A stretch of DNA of 64,000 nt, from NCBI RefSeq assembly GCF_014490575.1, contig NZ_CP061033.1, positions 1 through 64,000 of the forward strand. Direction: 5' to 3'. The notes beneath the pieces are model-generated. The model was given only the letters and a program-made list of their open reading frames with translations, made no database searches and was not told the origin of the DNA. This document shows, piece after piece, positions 46,836 through 54,281 of the stretch (the first letter of the stretch is position 1; each line of letters begins with the position of its first letter). The translations under genes and the position numbers were made by a program. Source of the DNA: Corynebacterium zhongnanshanii (GTDB taxonomy: Bacteria > Actinomycetota > Actinomycetes > Mycobacteriales > Mycobacteriaceae).

Positions 46836-48431
46836 ATGAGCCCACACGACAACACCTCCGCCTCGAGCGCCGCCTCCGACGCATCACACCTCACGTCCTT
46901 CGACGATGTGCCGCTGCCTCCTCCACCGGAGGAGCCGCCCATGCCGGATCAGGATGCGTACGGCAGTGGCGGGTTCTCGGGGAGCGCTGGACAGGGCAGC
47001 GCTGGACGCGGGAACTCCGGTGGCCGCTCGACCTACCGCTCCGGCGGACAAGGCACGAGGCGGGACAGGGAAATGCAGCAGCTGAAGGACGCCGGCCGCG
47101 AGATGCCCCAGAACCCCGAGGCTGAGCAGGGTGTGCTGGGCGGCATGCTGCTCAACAAAGACGCAATTGCAGACGTGGTCGAGGTTCTGAGCAGTGATGA
47201 CTTCTATCGCCCCGCCCACGCCACCATCTTCACCACGATCCTGCAGCTATTCGGCGAAGGCAAGGAAGTTGATCCGGTGATCGTGGCCGGGCGCCTGGAT
47301 CGAGATAACCAGCTGGAGGCCGTGGGCGGCGCCACATACCTGCACAGCATCATCTCCAAAACTCCAACGTCTGCGAACGTGGGCTACTACGCAGAACTGG
47401 TGAAGGAGAAGGCTACCCTACGGCGCCTCGTGCAGGCGGGTACGCGCATCGTCCAATTGGGCTACTCCGGCATTGAGGGCGCCGAGGTGGCCAACGTGGT
47501 CGATAATGCCCAGCAGGAGATGTTCGCCCTGACGAACTCCCAGGCCAGTGAGGACTACGACGTCTTCGGCAACCTATTGGAGACCGTCATGGAGGAAATC
47601 GACGAGCTCGATGAGGTCGGCGGCAAGGCCATGGGCATTGAGACCGGCTTCGCTGACCTGGATGACCTCACTAATGGTCTGCACGGCGGCCAGATGGTGA
47701 TTGTGGCGGCTCGTCCAGGTGTGGGTAAGTCCACGCTGGCGCTGGACTTCATGCGCTCGGCGTCCATGCGGCAAAATAAGGCGTCCGTGCTGTTTAGCTT
47801 GGAAATGTCCAAGTCCGAAGTGATGATGCGCATCCTGTCCGCGGAGGCGGAGGTGCGGCTGTCCAGCATGCGCGGTGGCAAGATGGACGACGACGACTGG
47901 GCGCGGCTGACGCGCCAGGTGGGCCCCATTGAGCACGCGCCGCTGTGGATCGACGATTCTCCGAACCTGACGATGATGGAGATCCGCTCCAAGGCCCGCC
48001 GCCTGAAGCAGCAGGTGGACCTGCAGCTTGTGGTGGTGGACTACCTGCAGCTGATGAGCTCCGGCAAGAAGGTGGAGTCCCGTCAGCAAGAGGTCTCCGA
48101 GTTCTCCCGCCAACTGAAGCTTCTAGCCAAGGAGATCGACGTTCCGGTGATCGCTATTTCGCAGCTGAACCGTGGTGTGGAAAATCGTGGTGACGACGCC
48201 CTGCCGCGCGTCTCTGACCTCCGCGAATCTGGTTCCTTGGAGCAGGACGCGGACATGGTGATGCTGATTCACCGCCCGGACTCGCAGAACCGTGACCACG
48301 AGCGCGCCGGCGAGGCGGACATTATCTTGGCGAAGCACCGCGGTGGCCCGATCGGTACTGTGACCGTGGCGCATCAGCTGCAGTTCTCTAAGTTCAGCGA
48401 TATGGCGCGGGATTATTCGCCGATGGCGTAA
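46836..48431 (+). CDS. dnaB: Replicative DNA helicase DnaB
   Basis: The 531-residue hexameric helicase has a Ser/Gly/Pro-rich N-terminal extension of about 75 residues. The N-terminal collar domain begins at PQNPEAEQGVLGGMLL. The RecA-like motor has Walker A ARPGVGKST near 295, Walker B LVVVDYLQLM near 400 and the arginine-finger region HRGGPIGTV near the end. No intein interrupts it. ATG at 46836 follows TAGAGT (46822-46827) by eight bases, suggesting a leaderless message. Confidence 0.96.
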   Translation: MSPHDNTSASSAASDASHLTSFDDVPLPPPPEEPPMPDQDAYGSGGFSGSAGQGSAGRGNSGGRSTYRSGGQGTRRDREMQQLKDAGREMPQNPEAEQGVLGGMLLNKDAIADVVEVLSSDDFYRPAHATIFTTILQLFGEGKEVDPVIVAGRLDRDNQLEAVGGATYLHSIISKTPTSANVGYYAELVKEKATLRRLVQAGTRIVQLGYSGIEGAEVANVVDNAQQEMFALTNSQASEDYDVFGNLLETVMEEIDELDEVGGKAMGIETGFADLDDLTNGLHGGQMVIVAARPGVGKSTLALDFMRSASMRQNKASVLFSLEMSKSEVMMRILSAEAEVRLSSMRGGKMDDDDWARLTRQVGPIEHAPLWIDDSPNLTMMEIRSKARRLKQQVDLQLVVVDYLQLMSSGKKVESRQQEVSEFSRQLKLLAKEIDVPVIAISQLNRGVENRGDDALPRVSDLRESGSLEQDADMVMLIHRPDSQNRDHERAGEADIILAKHRGGPIGTVTVAHQLQFSKFSDMARDYSPMA

Positions 48432-48442
48432 GCGGTGAGCTG

Positions 48443-48901
48443 TTAGGGGGTGAACTGGGCGTCGATTTTAGATAGGAGCGCACCCAGCTGAGCAGTTTCT
48501 TTCTCGGTGAGCGGCGCGAACAGGTTCTCCCGGACCTGTGCGACGTGTCCGGGCGCGGCGGCCTGGATGGCGGTGAGACCCTGCGGCTCCAGCTGCACGA
48601 AGGCGCCGCGGCCGTCTTCGGCGCAGTCGGTGCGGCGGACGAAGCCGCGTTTGGTCATGCGCGTGATCTGGTGGGAAAGGCGGGAGCGGTCCCATTGGAT
48701 CATTTTCGCGAGCGCGGCCATGCGGAGGCGATGGTCGGGAGCTTCGGACAGGACGACCAAAACCTCGTATTCGGCGAGCGTGAGGCCGCTTTCTTTCGAT
48801 AGCTGGCGGGACAGGGCTGCGTTGAGGCTGACGTGGGCGTGAAGCCAGGTGCGCCAGACGGTTTGCTCCTTGTCGTTGAGCCAGGGGGTTGAGGTAGTCA
48901 T
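48443..48901 (-). CDS. MarR family transcriptional regulator
   Basis: The 152-residue winged-helix regulator has recognition region ALAKMIQWDRSRLSHQITRMTKRGF near 62 and wing CAEDGRGAFVQLE near 92. It is divergent from the YceI gene, and the 112-base gap holds several GTTGAT/ATCAAC palindromes. It therefore probably represses yceI and itself. ATG at 48901 (MTTSTPW) was preferred to a start seven codons upstream. It converges on dnaB with an 11-base gap. Confidence 0.85.
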   Translation of the reverse strand: MTTSTPWLNDKEQTVWRTWLHAHVSLNAALSRQLSKESGLTLAEYEVLVVLSEAPDHRLRMAALAKMIQWDRSRLSHQITRMTKRGFVRRTDCAEDGRGAFVQLEPQGLTAIQAAAPGHVAQVRENLFAPLTEKETAQLGALLSKIDAQFTP

Positions 48902-48939
48902 GCATTCGAGTATGGCACACATGGTCTAAAAATGTGACA

Positions 48940-48984
48940 TATCAACAATGAGCGCCTAATGTAGTTGATACATCAACAAGTTGA
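48940..48984. promoter_or_regulatory. MarR-type operator cluster
   Basis: The perfect palindrome GTTGAT-AC-ATCAAC (48964-48977) overlaps TCAAC-AA-GTTGA (48973-48984). TATCAAC at 48940-48946 pairs with GTTGATA at 48964-48970. All lie between the divergent marR and yceI genes. Confidence 0.7.
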
Positions 48985-49013
48985 CTAGCGCACCAGCGCG
49001 AAAGGATCACACC

Positions 49014-49556
49014 ATGAGCACCCTGAACGCCTACTCCGGCACCTACACCATCGACCCAACCCACTCCGAAATCGGCTTCACCGCACGCCACGCCATGATC
49101 ACCAAGGTCCGCGGCGCATTCAACACCTTCGAAGGCACCGCCACCACCGGCGAAAACCTGGACGGCGCCTCCATCACCGTCACCATCAACGCGGACTCCA
49201 TCGACACCCGCAACGCCGACCGGGACGCCCATGTCAAGGGCGCCGACTTCTTCGACGTGGAGCAGTTCCCACACATCACCTTCACCTCCACGGACATCAC
49301 AGCCGACGGCGAGACTCTGATCGTCACCGGAGACCTCACCATCAAGGACACCACCAAGTCCGTCACCATCAATTTCGACTTCGAAGGAGCTGCCACGGAC
49401 GCCTTCGGCCAGGACCGTGTGGGCTTCTCCGGCAGCACCACCATCAACCGCCGCGAGTACGGCCTGGAGTGGCAGACCAAGCTGGATAACGGCGGCGTGA
49501 TGGTCTCCGACAAGATCACCCTGAACTTCGACATCTCCGCCATCAAGCAGAGCTAA
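49014..49556 (+). CDS. YceI family lipid-binding-like protein
   Basis: The 180-residue lipocalin-like beta-barrel has the YceI pattern YTIDPTHSEIGFTARHAMITKVRGAF near 10, DSIDTRNADRDAHVKGADFFDVEQFP near 63, and FSGSTTINRREYGLEW near 140. Family members bind isoprenoid-type lipids. No signal peptide is present, so the protein is cytoplasmic. ATG at 49014 has GAAAGGA upstream. It is probably repressed by the divergent MarR protein. Confidence 0.88.
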   Translation: MSTLNAYSGTYTIDPTHSEIGFTARHAMITKVRGAFNTFEGTATTGENLDGASITVTINADSIDTRNADRDAHVKGADFFDVEQFPHITFTSTDITADGETLIVTGDLTIKDTTKSVTINFDFEGAATDAFGQDRVGFSGSTTINRREYGLEWQTKLDNGGVMVSDKITLNFDISAIKQS

Positions 49557-49638
49557 CGGCCAAGCCTGCCACCGAGTCTTCCAGGCTTTTCCGCGCCCCG
49601 CGTCCTGCGGCGAGGCGCACGGATCTAAACTGGTTCGC

Positions 49639-50190
49639 ATGAATCATGGAACGCGCCGGGCAGACACGTCCTCGTCTGCGCGGCGTTGTTCTGTGCGTAG
49701 TCGCGCGCACTGTCCTGTGCCGCTGGTGGTGTTCTTGGGCGGCACGCTGGGTAGCTGCACCCATTGGTTGTTTCAGGAACTGCTTCCGGATGCGTGGGAT
49801 AATAATGGTCTGACATTGCTGTTGATCAATATTCTGGGTGCGTTTATGTTGGCGCTTATTAACGTGTTTTTTATCCGACGCCCAGCTTCCTCCCCACCCG
49901 CCTTCCGCCCCTTTCTCACTACTGGATTTTTGGGGGCTTTTACCTCTTTTTCTGCATTATCGGCACAAAGTTGGGCGGCTACGGTGGCGCACCCTGCCCA
50001 CGCTTCTAGCTCTGAACAGGCGGGCGTGTTCCGGTCCCTGGAGGGGTGGGCCGGGGAGTGGTTGGGGGAGTCTGCGTGGAGTGCGGTGAGTGTAGCTGCG
50101 ATGATGGGCGGCAGTATTGTGCTTGGTCTGGGTGCTGCTGTTCTGGGGGTTGTCTGCGGCCGTGCGTTGTGGGGAAAGAGTGCGCGCTGA
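49639..50190 (+). CDS. crcB: CrcB/Fluc fluoride channel, first subunit
   Basis: The 183-residue protein has four helices. The CrcB signature segment TTGFLGAFTSFSALSAQ near 94 and LLINILGAFMLALI near 62 carry the pore Asn and Phe residues. It has a basic N-terminal extension and a long periplasmic loop between helices 3 and 4. Paired crcB genes make heterodimeric fluoride channels. TAAACT (49626-49631) ends seven bases before the ATG. No fluoride riboswitch is recognised in the 82 bases upstream. Confidence 0.82.
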   Translation: MNHGTRRADTSSSARRCSVRSRAHCPVPLVVFLGGTLGSCTHWLFQELLPDAWDNNGLTLLLINILGAFMLALINVFFIRRPASSPPAFRPFLTTGFLGAFTSFSALSAQSWAATVAHPAHASSSEQAGVFRSLEGWAGEWLGESAWSAVSVAAMMGGSIVLGLGAAVLGVVCGRALWGKSAR

Positions 50191-50220
50191 CATCATGGGC
50201 GCTGTTATGTGTGAGGACTG

Positions 50221-50661
50221 GTGGCTGCGGTGACTGTGGGAGTATGGGTTGCGTTTTCGGTGTGCGGCGGCCTGGGGGCTGTAGCCCGTTATGTGGCGGA
50301 TACCAGTGTGCTGGCTGGGAGGCTTCGGGAGCCGTTAGCGCGTCTTACTGTGATCAATGTGGTGGGGTCGCTGCTGCTGGGAGTGGTCTATGCGGTCTTT
50401 TATGTGGACTACTACGTGGGATTCCAGGCTGTGCCCGTTGGGGGTCAGTTGGGTTATCGGGTGGAAGAGTGGAGCTGGGTACTGGTTCGGTCCTCGTGCG
50501 CGGGATTCTTGGGCGGGTTCACTACGTTTTCAACGGTGATGGTGACTGCCGTGACAGATGCTCCGCTGCGCAAGTCTCTTGGTTGGTTGGTGCTGATGGG
50601 TACCTTGTGTGTCCTGGCCTGGCTGGCGGGCTGTGTTGGCGCGTCAGCAGTGCTGCGGTAG
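50221..50661 (+). CDS. crcB: CrcB/Fluc fluoride channel, second subunit
   Basis: The 146-residue four-helix partner has GGLGAVARYVAD near 17, INVVGSLLLGVVY near 45 and CAGFLGGFTTFSTVMV near 97. The GTG start has GAGGA upstream and lies 30 bases after the first crcB, so the two are co-transcribed and translated together. Confidence 0.88.
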   Translation: MAAVTVGVWVAFSVCGGLGAVARYVADTSVLAGRLREPLARLTVINVVGSLLLGVVYAVFYVDYYVGFQAVPVGGQLGYRVEEWSWVLVRSSCAGFLGGFTTFSTVMVTAVTDAPLRKSLGWLVLMGTLCVLAWLAGCVGASAVLR

Positions 50662-50722
50662 GGGTGTGACGGTAGGGCTGCGATGTGCTAAATGAGCTTA
50701 ATTGCCACTAGGCTCTTGATAA

Positions 50723-50777
50723 TGTGATGTGCATCACCTAACCTAGGATGTAGGTCACAACAGTGATCTGCTTCACA
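50723..50777. promoter_or_regulatory. Two CRP/GlxR-like boxes
   Basis: TGTGATGTGCATCACC (50723-50738) and AGTGATCTGCTTCACA (50762-50777) each match TGTGA-N6-TCACA at nine of ten positions, with centres 39 bases apart. They lie upstream of the secreted-protein gene at 50868. Confidence 0.65.
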
Positions 50778-50789
50778 CTACAGTTCCTG

Positions 50790-50843
50790 CCCTTGGGGAA
50801 AGGGAGATCGATGAACGGCTTCGAATGCCGGATGCATTCGATC
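50790..50843 (+). promoter_or_regulatory. Structured 5' leader
   Basis: Hairpin CCCTT/AAGGG (about 50790-50804) is followed by a nested hairpin GATCGA (50806-50811)/TCGATC (50838-50843) enclosing CGGC/GCCG. It ends about 15 bases before the AGGAGG of the next gene. No known riboswitch class was recognised. Confidence 0.35.
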
Positions 50844-50867
50844 CTTGGCACAACCTAGGAGGATTCA

Positions 50868-51674
50868 ATGTTGTGCATACATAAACCATTCATGCGATGG
50901 GCAACTGCCTTCATTGCTGCATTGACTGCTGTAATGATGCTTGTCATTACTGTGCCTTCTGCATCTGCAGAAGAGTATGTTTCTACCACTAGTACTTCCC
51001 CAGATGGAGATCAGTACGCTATTGGATGGACTGTGCCGTCAGTTCAAGGAACGTCCTTGCGCTCCAAACGAGAAAGCACCGACTATACCTTCGAAACAAA
51101 CAGTCTGGACAATGGAATGCAGACGCTAATCCATATCGAGAATTCGGATGCTCCCACGGAATATCGTTTTCCTCTGACCATCCCACAAGAGGCAGAAGTG
51201 ATTACCTTTAATGAAGGGGGCGACGACGTAGCGGGAATTCTCCTCAACGGTGAATTGCTTGCTACCATCGCCAGGCCTTGGGCCCATGATGCGATGGGTG
51301 AGTCGATTCCGACCTTACTCACCATTGAAGATGGTGTGCTGGTACAACGAGTGGAGTATGATTCGAACACAGCTTTCCCAATCACAGCAGATCCACAGAT
51401 TGATTGGGGCTGGACCAAAACAACCATTAAGTTGAGCAAGAAAGAAACGCAAGCAACTGGAGTTGCTGGCGGAGCTGGAGCAATTGCAGCGCTCCCATGG
51501 GTGGTCGCGCTTGGCCTCACTGGACCTGTCGCGATCAAAATCTTGGGAAGTGCAGGAAAATTAGGGTATGATGCGATACAGGCGCACCGCCACGGAAAAT
51601 GCCTGGGGATCGTTGTTAATCTAAATATCTTGAGTAGCAATGGTGGAATCTCAACATGGGAGTATATCTGCTGA
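50868..51674 (+). CDS. Secreted protein of unknown function with Cys-bounded hydrophobic C-terminus
   Basis: The 268-residue protein has a signal peptide (basic start, FIAALTAVMMLVITVPSASA, cut near 34). A beta-rich domain of about 150 residues ends in FPITADPQIDWGWTKTTIKLSKKET. The tail is Gly/Ala-rich and hydrophobic (about 200-240) and carries the only mature-part cysteines, HGKCLG near 245 and the last residue. This architecture recurs in many uncharacterised actinobacterial exports. It has a perfect AGGAGG, likely CRP/GlxR control, and an overlapping small PspC gene. Base composition is AT-richer than its neighbours. Confidence 0.65.
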   Translation: MLCIHKPFMRWATAFIAALTAVMMLVITVPSASAEEYVSTTSTSPDGDQYAIGWTVPSVQGTSLRSKRESTDYTFETNSLDNGMQTLIHIENSDAPTEYRFPLTIPQEAEVITFNEGGDDVAGILLNGELLATIARPWAHDAMGESIPTLLTIEDGVLVQRVEYDSNTAFPITADPQIDWGWTKTTIKLSKKETQATGVAGGAGAIAALPWVVALGLTGPVAIKILGSAGKLGYDAIQAHRHGKCLGIVVNLNILSSNGGISTWEYIC

Positions 51675-51856
51675 TGAGTTTCATTAAAAGCAAGTGGTAC
51701 AGAACCGACAGAAACAAAAAGCTAGCGGGCGTCTGTGCCGGTGTAGCCGAGGTGTATGGAGTACATCCGGATACGGTCAGGCTTATTTACGCATTCCTTG
51801 TTCCTGGCATGATTACCGTGTACCTCATACAGTGGATGATTTATCCAAAGAGGTAG
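51674..51856 (+). CDS. Small PspC-domain membrane protein
   Basis: The 60-residue PspC domain starts KWYRTDRNKKLAGVCAGVAEVYGVHPDTVRLIY and ends with one helix (FLVPGMITVYLIQWMIYP). PspC proteins sense or stabilise membranes. The ATG overlaps the stop of the secreted protein (TGATG), so the two are translated together. A membrane guard for the neighbouring exported protein is a possible role. Confidence 0.85.
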   Translation: MSFIKSKWYRTDRNKKLAGVCAGVAEVYGVHPDTVRLIYAFLVPGMITVYLIQWMIYPKR

Positions 51857-51981
51857 CCTGTCGCTGAGCAACCAATACTCTTCGGTTGCTTGGCACATGT
51901 CACATAGCCCACGCCCCTGACCGGCGTGGGCTATAAGCTATCAAGCGAATCCCATTTAGTTGGCTAGCTTGTTGCGACGGG

Positions 51982-52135
51982 TTAGAGAGTGAAGAAGTTG
52001 AGCGCTGCGAAGGCTAGTGCACCGACAATGGTGAACAGAATCGTAGCAATCGTAATGCCAGCAAATACCTTTAGTCCGGTCTCCGAACCGTCATTGTCCT
52101 CAGCGGTTGGGGACTGGTCGGTTTTCCTCGGTGCC
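51982..52135 (-). pseudogene. Remnant of a small acidic/one-helix membrane protein gene
   Basis: The minus frame reads AEDNDGSETGLKVFAGI followed by the helix TIATILFTIVGALAFAALNFFTL and stop, but has no start codon. The frame just upstream encodes WTDQATGTEENRPVPN, which would join it after a one-base shift. A frameshifted small gene is the simplest reading. The other bases of 51857-52168 contain nothing recognised. Confidence 0.4.
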
Positions 52136-52168
52136 GGTTGCCTGATCCGTCCACTCGGCCGGCGGTGA

Positions 52169-52675
52169 TTAACTTTTCGCCGTGACCCAAATGTCGATGG
52201 TGGCGGTCATTGGCTCCTGGCCTGCGTCGTCGACAAACTTAATGGTGACAGGAATCCGGCGGCCACCAGTCTCCTTCGTGATGGTGCTGAAATCCGGAAG
52301 ATCCATCGTTGCAGTCAGAGTCAGTCCGCCAGTGGACTTTGCCTTGTACTCCGTGGTCATACCCTGAGGAAGCCAACGGTGAGTATCAGGCAGAGAAATC
52401 TCAGCAAGGCAGCCCATCGCGAACTCCGCACCATTCAACGCAGAAATCACATGGAACGTACCAATGTGGTTCTGCATCAACCACCACTTCGTTAAGCGCA
52501 CCTCCGCCAGACCCGGGCGAAGCGTCTTCAACTGAGGCTGGGACGTCATGAAGAACGGTGCCTTGAACGCCACAAGCGCGCCAAAAAGGCGCGTACCCAG
52601 GGGTTTCTTGGCCAGCTTCTCGTACAGCTTGGCGTTGGCATTGGGACGTGGATTGCCTGCTAGGGGTGAACTCAT
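52169..52675 (-). CDS. DUF4442 hotdog-fold thioesterase-like protein
   Basis: The 168-residue hotdog-fold protein has the pattern PGLAEVRLTKWWLMQNHIGTFHVISALNGAEFAMG (two motifs joined, about 55-90) and a C-terminal beta sheet (VTIKFVDDAGQEPMTATIDIWV). Family members resemble acyl-CoA thioesterases. The ATG at 52675 (MSSPLAGN) was chosen; the longer upstream frame runs antisense through the thioredoxin gene and is not coding. Confidence 0.78.
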   Translation of the reverse strand: MSSPLAGNPRPNANAKLYEKLAKKPLGTRLFGALVAFKAPFFMTSQPQLKTLRPGLAEVRLTKWWLMQNHIGTFHVISALNGAEFAMGCLAEISLPDTHRWLPQGMTTEYKAKSTGGLTLTATMDLPDFSTITKETGGRRIPVTIKFVDDAGQEPMTATIDIWVTAKS

Positions 52676-52805
52676 AACTAAAATGATAAAGGCTGGAATA
52701 AATCCGCGTGCAGCTATCGTTGGAAGAACCAGAGCGCTCACGAAACCCAAGAACTTAGCTGAGAACGCAATCGAGAACGACCACTCCAGAAAGAAGGACA
52801 CACAC

Positions 52806-53180
52806 ATGGCAACGGTAGAGATCACCACCGACAACTTTAAGGACACCATCACCGCAGAGGGCGTTACCGTCCTCGACTTCTGGGCAGACTGGTGCGGCCC
52901 ATGCAAGCGCTTCAGCCCCATCTTCGAATCCGTATCCGACCAGCACGAAGACGTCACCTTCGGCAAGGTCGATACCGAGGCGAACCAGGACCTTGCCGCC
53001 GCCCTGCAGATCCAGTCCATCCCCACCCTGATGGTCTTCCGCGACGGCGTGCTCCTGTCCCGTGAATCCGGAATCCTTCCAGAAAAGCCACTGTATGACC
53101 TGATTCAGGAGGCAAAGGACCTGGACATGGACGCCGTCAAGGCACAGCTGGCCGAGCAGCAAGCCGCAGTAGAAGAATAA
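52806..53180 (+). CDS. Thioredoxin
   Basis: The 124-residue thioredoxin fold has active site WCGPCK at about 29-34 (FWADWCGPCKRF), the cis-Pro in IQSIPTLMVF near 75, and a charged C-terminal helix extension (AVKAQLAEQQAAVEE). It reduces protein disulfides. The ATG at 52806 has AGAAAGGA upstream. It is divergent from the DUF4442 gene. Confidence 0.92.
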   Translation: MATVEITTDNFKDTITAEGVTVLDFWADWCGPCKRFSPIFESVSDQHEDVTFGKVDTEANQDLAAALQIQSIPTLMVFRDGVLLSRESGILPEKPLYDLIQEAKDLDMDAVKAQLAEQQAAVEE

Positions 53181-53260
53181 AACAACGAAGAATAAGACAA
53201 CAGCGCCACCCGCAGCACAGGGTGCGGTGCGCGGCGCTGGTCGGCGTCGAACAGAATAAT

Positions 53261-53304
53261 CCACCCCAACCCCGCCAGCAATGAAAATTGGTAGGTTGGG
53301 GTGG
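53261..53304. repeat. Inverted repeat upstream of pspA
   Basis: CCACCCCAAC (53261-53270) and GTTGGGGTGG (53295-53304) are perfect 10-base arms with a 24-base loop and no T-run. It may be an operator or an RNA hairpin between the thioredoxin and pspA genes. Confidence 0.5.
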
Positions 53305-53352
53305 ACTCGTTGACGCAGCGACCGACACACCCGACCGCAAGGAGCGTGCACC

Positions 53353-54135
53353 ATGGCCAACCCACTATCCAAAGGCTGGAAGTACCTGAAGCAATCGCTG
53401 GACTCCAAAATCGACGCCAACGCCGACCCCAAAATCCAGATCCAACAGGCACTGGAAGCGGCGAAGAAACAGCATGCTCAGGTCACCGAAGCTGCCGCGG
53501 CCGTGATCGGGAACCGCAATCAGCTCGAGATGAAGATGCATCGGCTGCAGGAGGATCAGAAGAAGCTGGCGGAGTCGGCGCGCCAGGCGATCCAGCAGGC
53601 AGACGCGGCCACCGCCGCGGGTGATGCAGCCAAAGCACAGCAACTGAACCAGACCGCCGAGGTGTTCGCCACCCAGCTCGTCACCGTGGAACAGGAGCTA
53701 GAGGACACGAAGACGGCCCACGCCGCGGCTGTGGACAGCGCGAAGCAGGCCGAACAGCAGCAGAAGCAGTCGGAGGCGCGCCTGCAGGAACAAATGGCCC
53801 AGATCAATCAACTGAATACCCAGATCGAACAGGCGAAAATGCAGGAAGCCACTGCAGACTCCGTCCAGAAAATGCAGGGCCTGACCACCGACGACAACGT
53901 GCCGTCGCTGGACGGAGTGCGCGACAAGATCGAAAGGCGTTACGCGACCGCACTAGGAGCGCAGGAACTGGCGGAAAGCTCCGTGGATGGGCGCATGGCT
54001 GAACTAGAGCAGGCCACCACGGACTTTAAAGCCAGTTCCCGGTTGGAGCAGATTCGTGCGGAGATGACTGGGGATGCTGGGGAGCTTGGCGGGTCCGAGG
54101 CCGGTGAGCTGCCTGAGGGGCACGGTTCGAAGTAA
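53353..54135 (+). CDS. pspA: PspA/IM30 family membrane-stress protein
   Basis: The 260-residue protein is almost entirely coiled coil (about 30-225). It starts with an amphipathic WKYLKQSLDSKIDANADPK helix that binds membranes, as in mycobacterial Rv2744c and other PspA/Vipp1 proteins that stabilise damaged membranes. An acidic tail ends it. AAGGAGC precedes the ATG. Confidence 0.87.
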   Translation: MANPLSKGWKYLKQSLDSKIDANADPKIQIQQALEAAKKQHAQVTEAAAAVIGNRNQLEMKMHRLQEDQKKLAESARQAIQQADAATAAGDAAKAQQLNQTAEVFATQLVTVEQELEDTKTAHAAAVDSAKQAEQQQKQSEARLQEQMAQINQLNTQIEQAKMQEATADSVQKMQGLTTDDNVPSLDGVRDKIERRYATALGAQELAESSVDGRMAELEQATTDFKASSRLEQIRAEMTGDAGELGGSEAGELPEGHGSK

Positions 54136-54204
54136 GTAGTCGTGGGGGATAACGACCACCCAGCGGCCGCAAAAGCCGTGGTAAACTCCCCCGAGTGCAT
54201 AGTG

Positions 54205-54236
54205 CGCGCTACCTGCATGGGTAGCGCGTTTCTTTC
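54205..54236 (+). terminator. Terminator after pspA
   Basis: CGCGCTACC/GGTAGCGCG is a 9-bp stem with loop TGCATG, followed by TTTCTTT. Confidence 0.75.
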
Positions 54237-54281
54237 GCCTTTAAGGCGTGTTGTAGAAAGTTTTATGTAAAGGAAAGATTT

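Noticed and set aside
49557..49638. Possible fluoride riboswitch before crcB
   Set aside because: The conserved crcB-motif elements are not seen, and a -10 element only seven bases before the ATG leaves no room for a leader.
50662..50867. Possible c-di-AMP (ydaO-type) riboswitch before the secreted protein
   Set aside because: Hairpins exist but the conserved sequence blocks of that class were not found; only a generic structured leader is reported.
52676..53026. Upstream extension of the DUF4442 frame to 285 codons
   Set aside because: The extra part is antisense to the thioredoxin gene, and the protein core begins naturally at the ATG at 52675.
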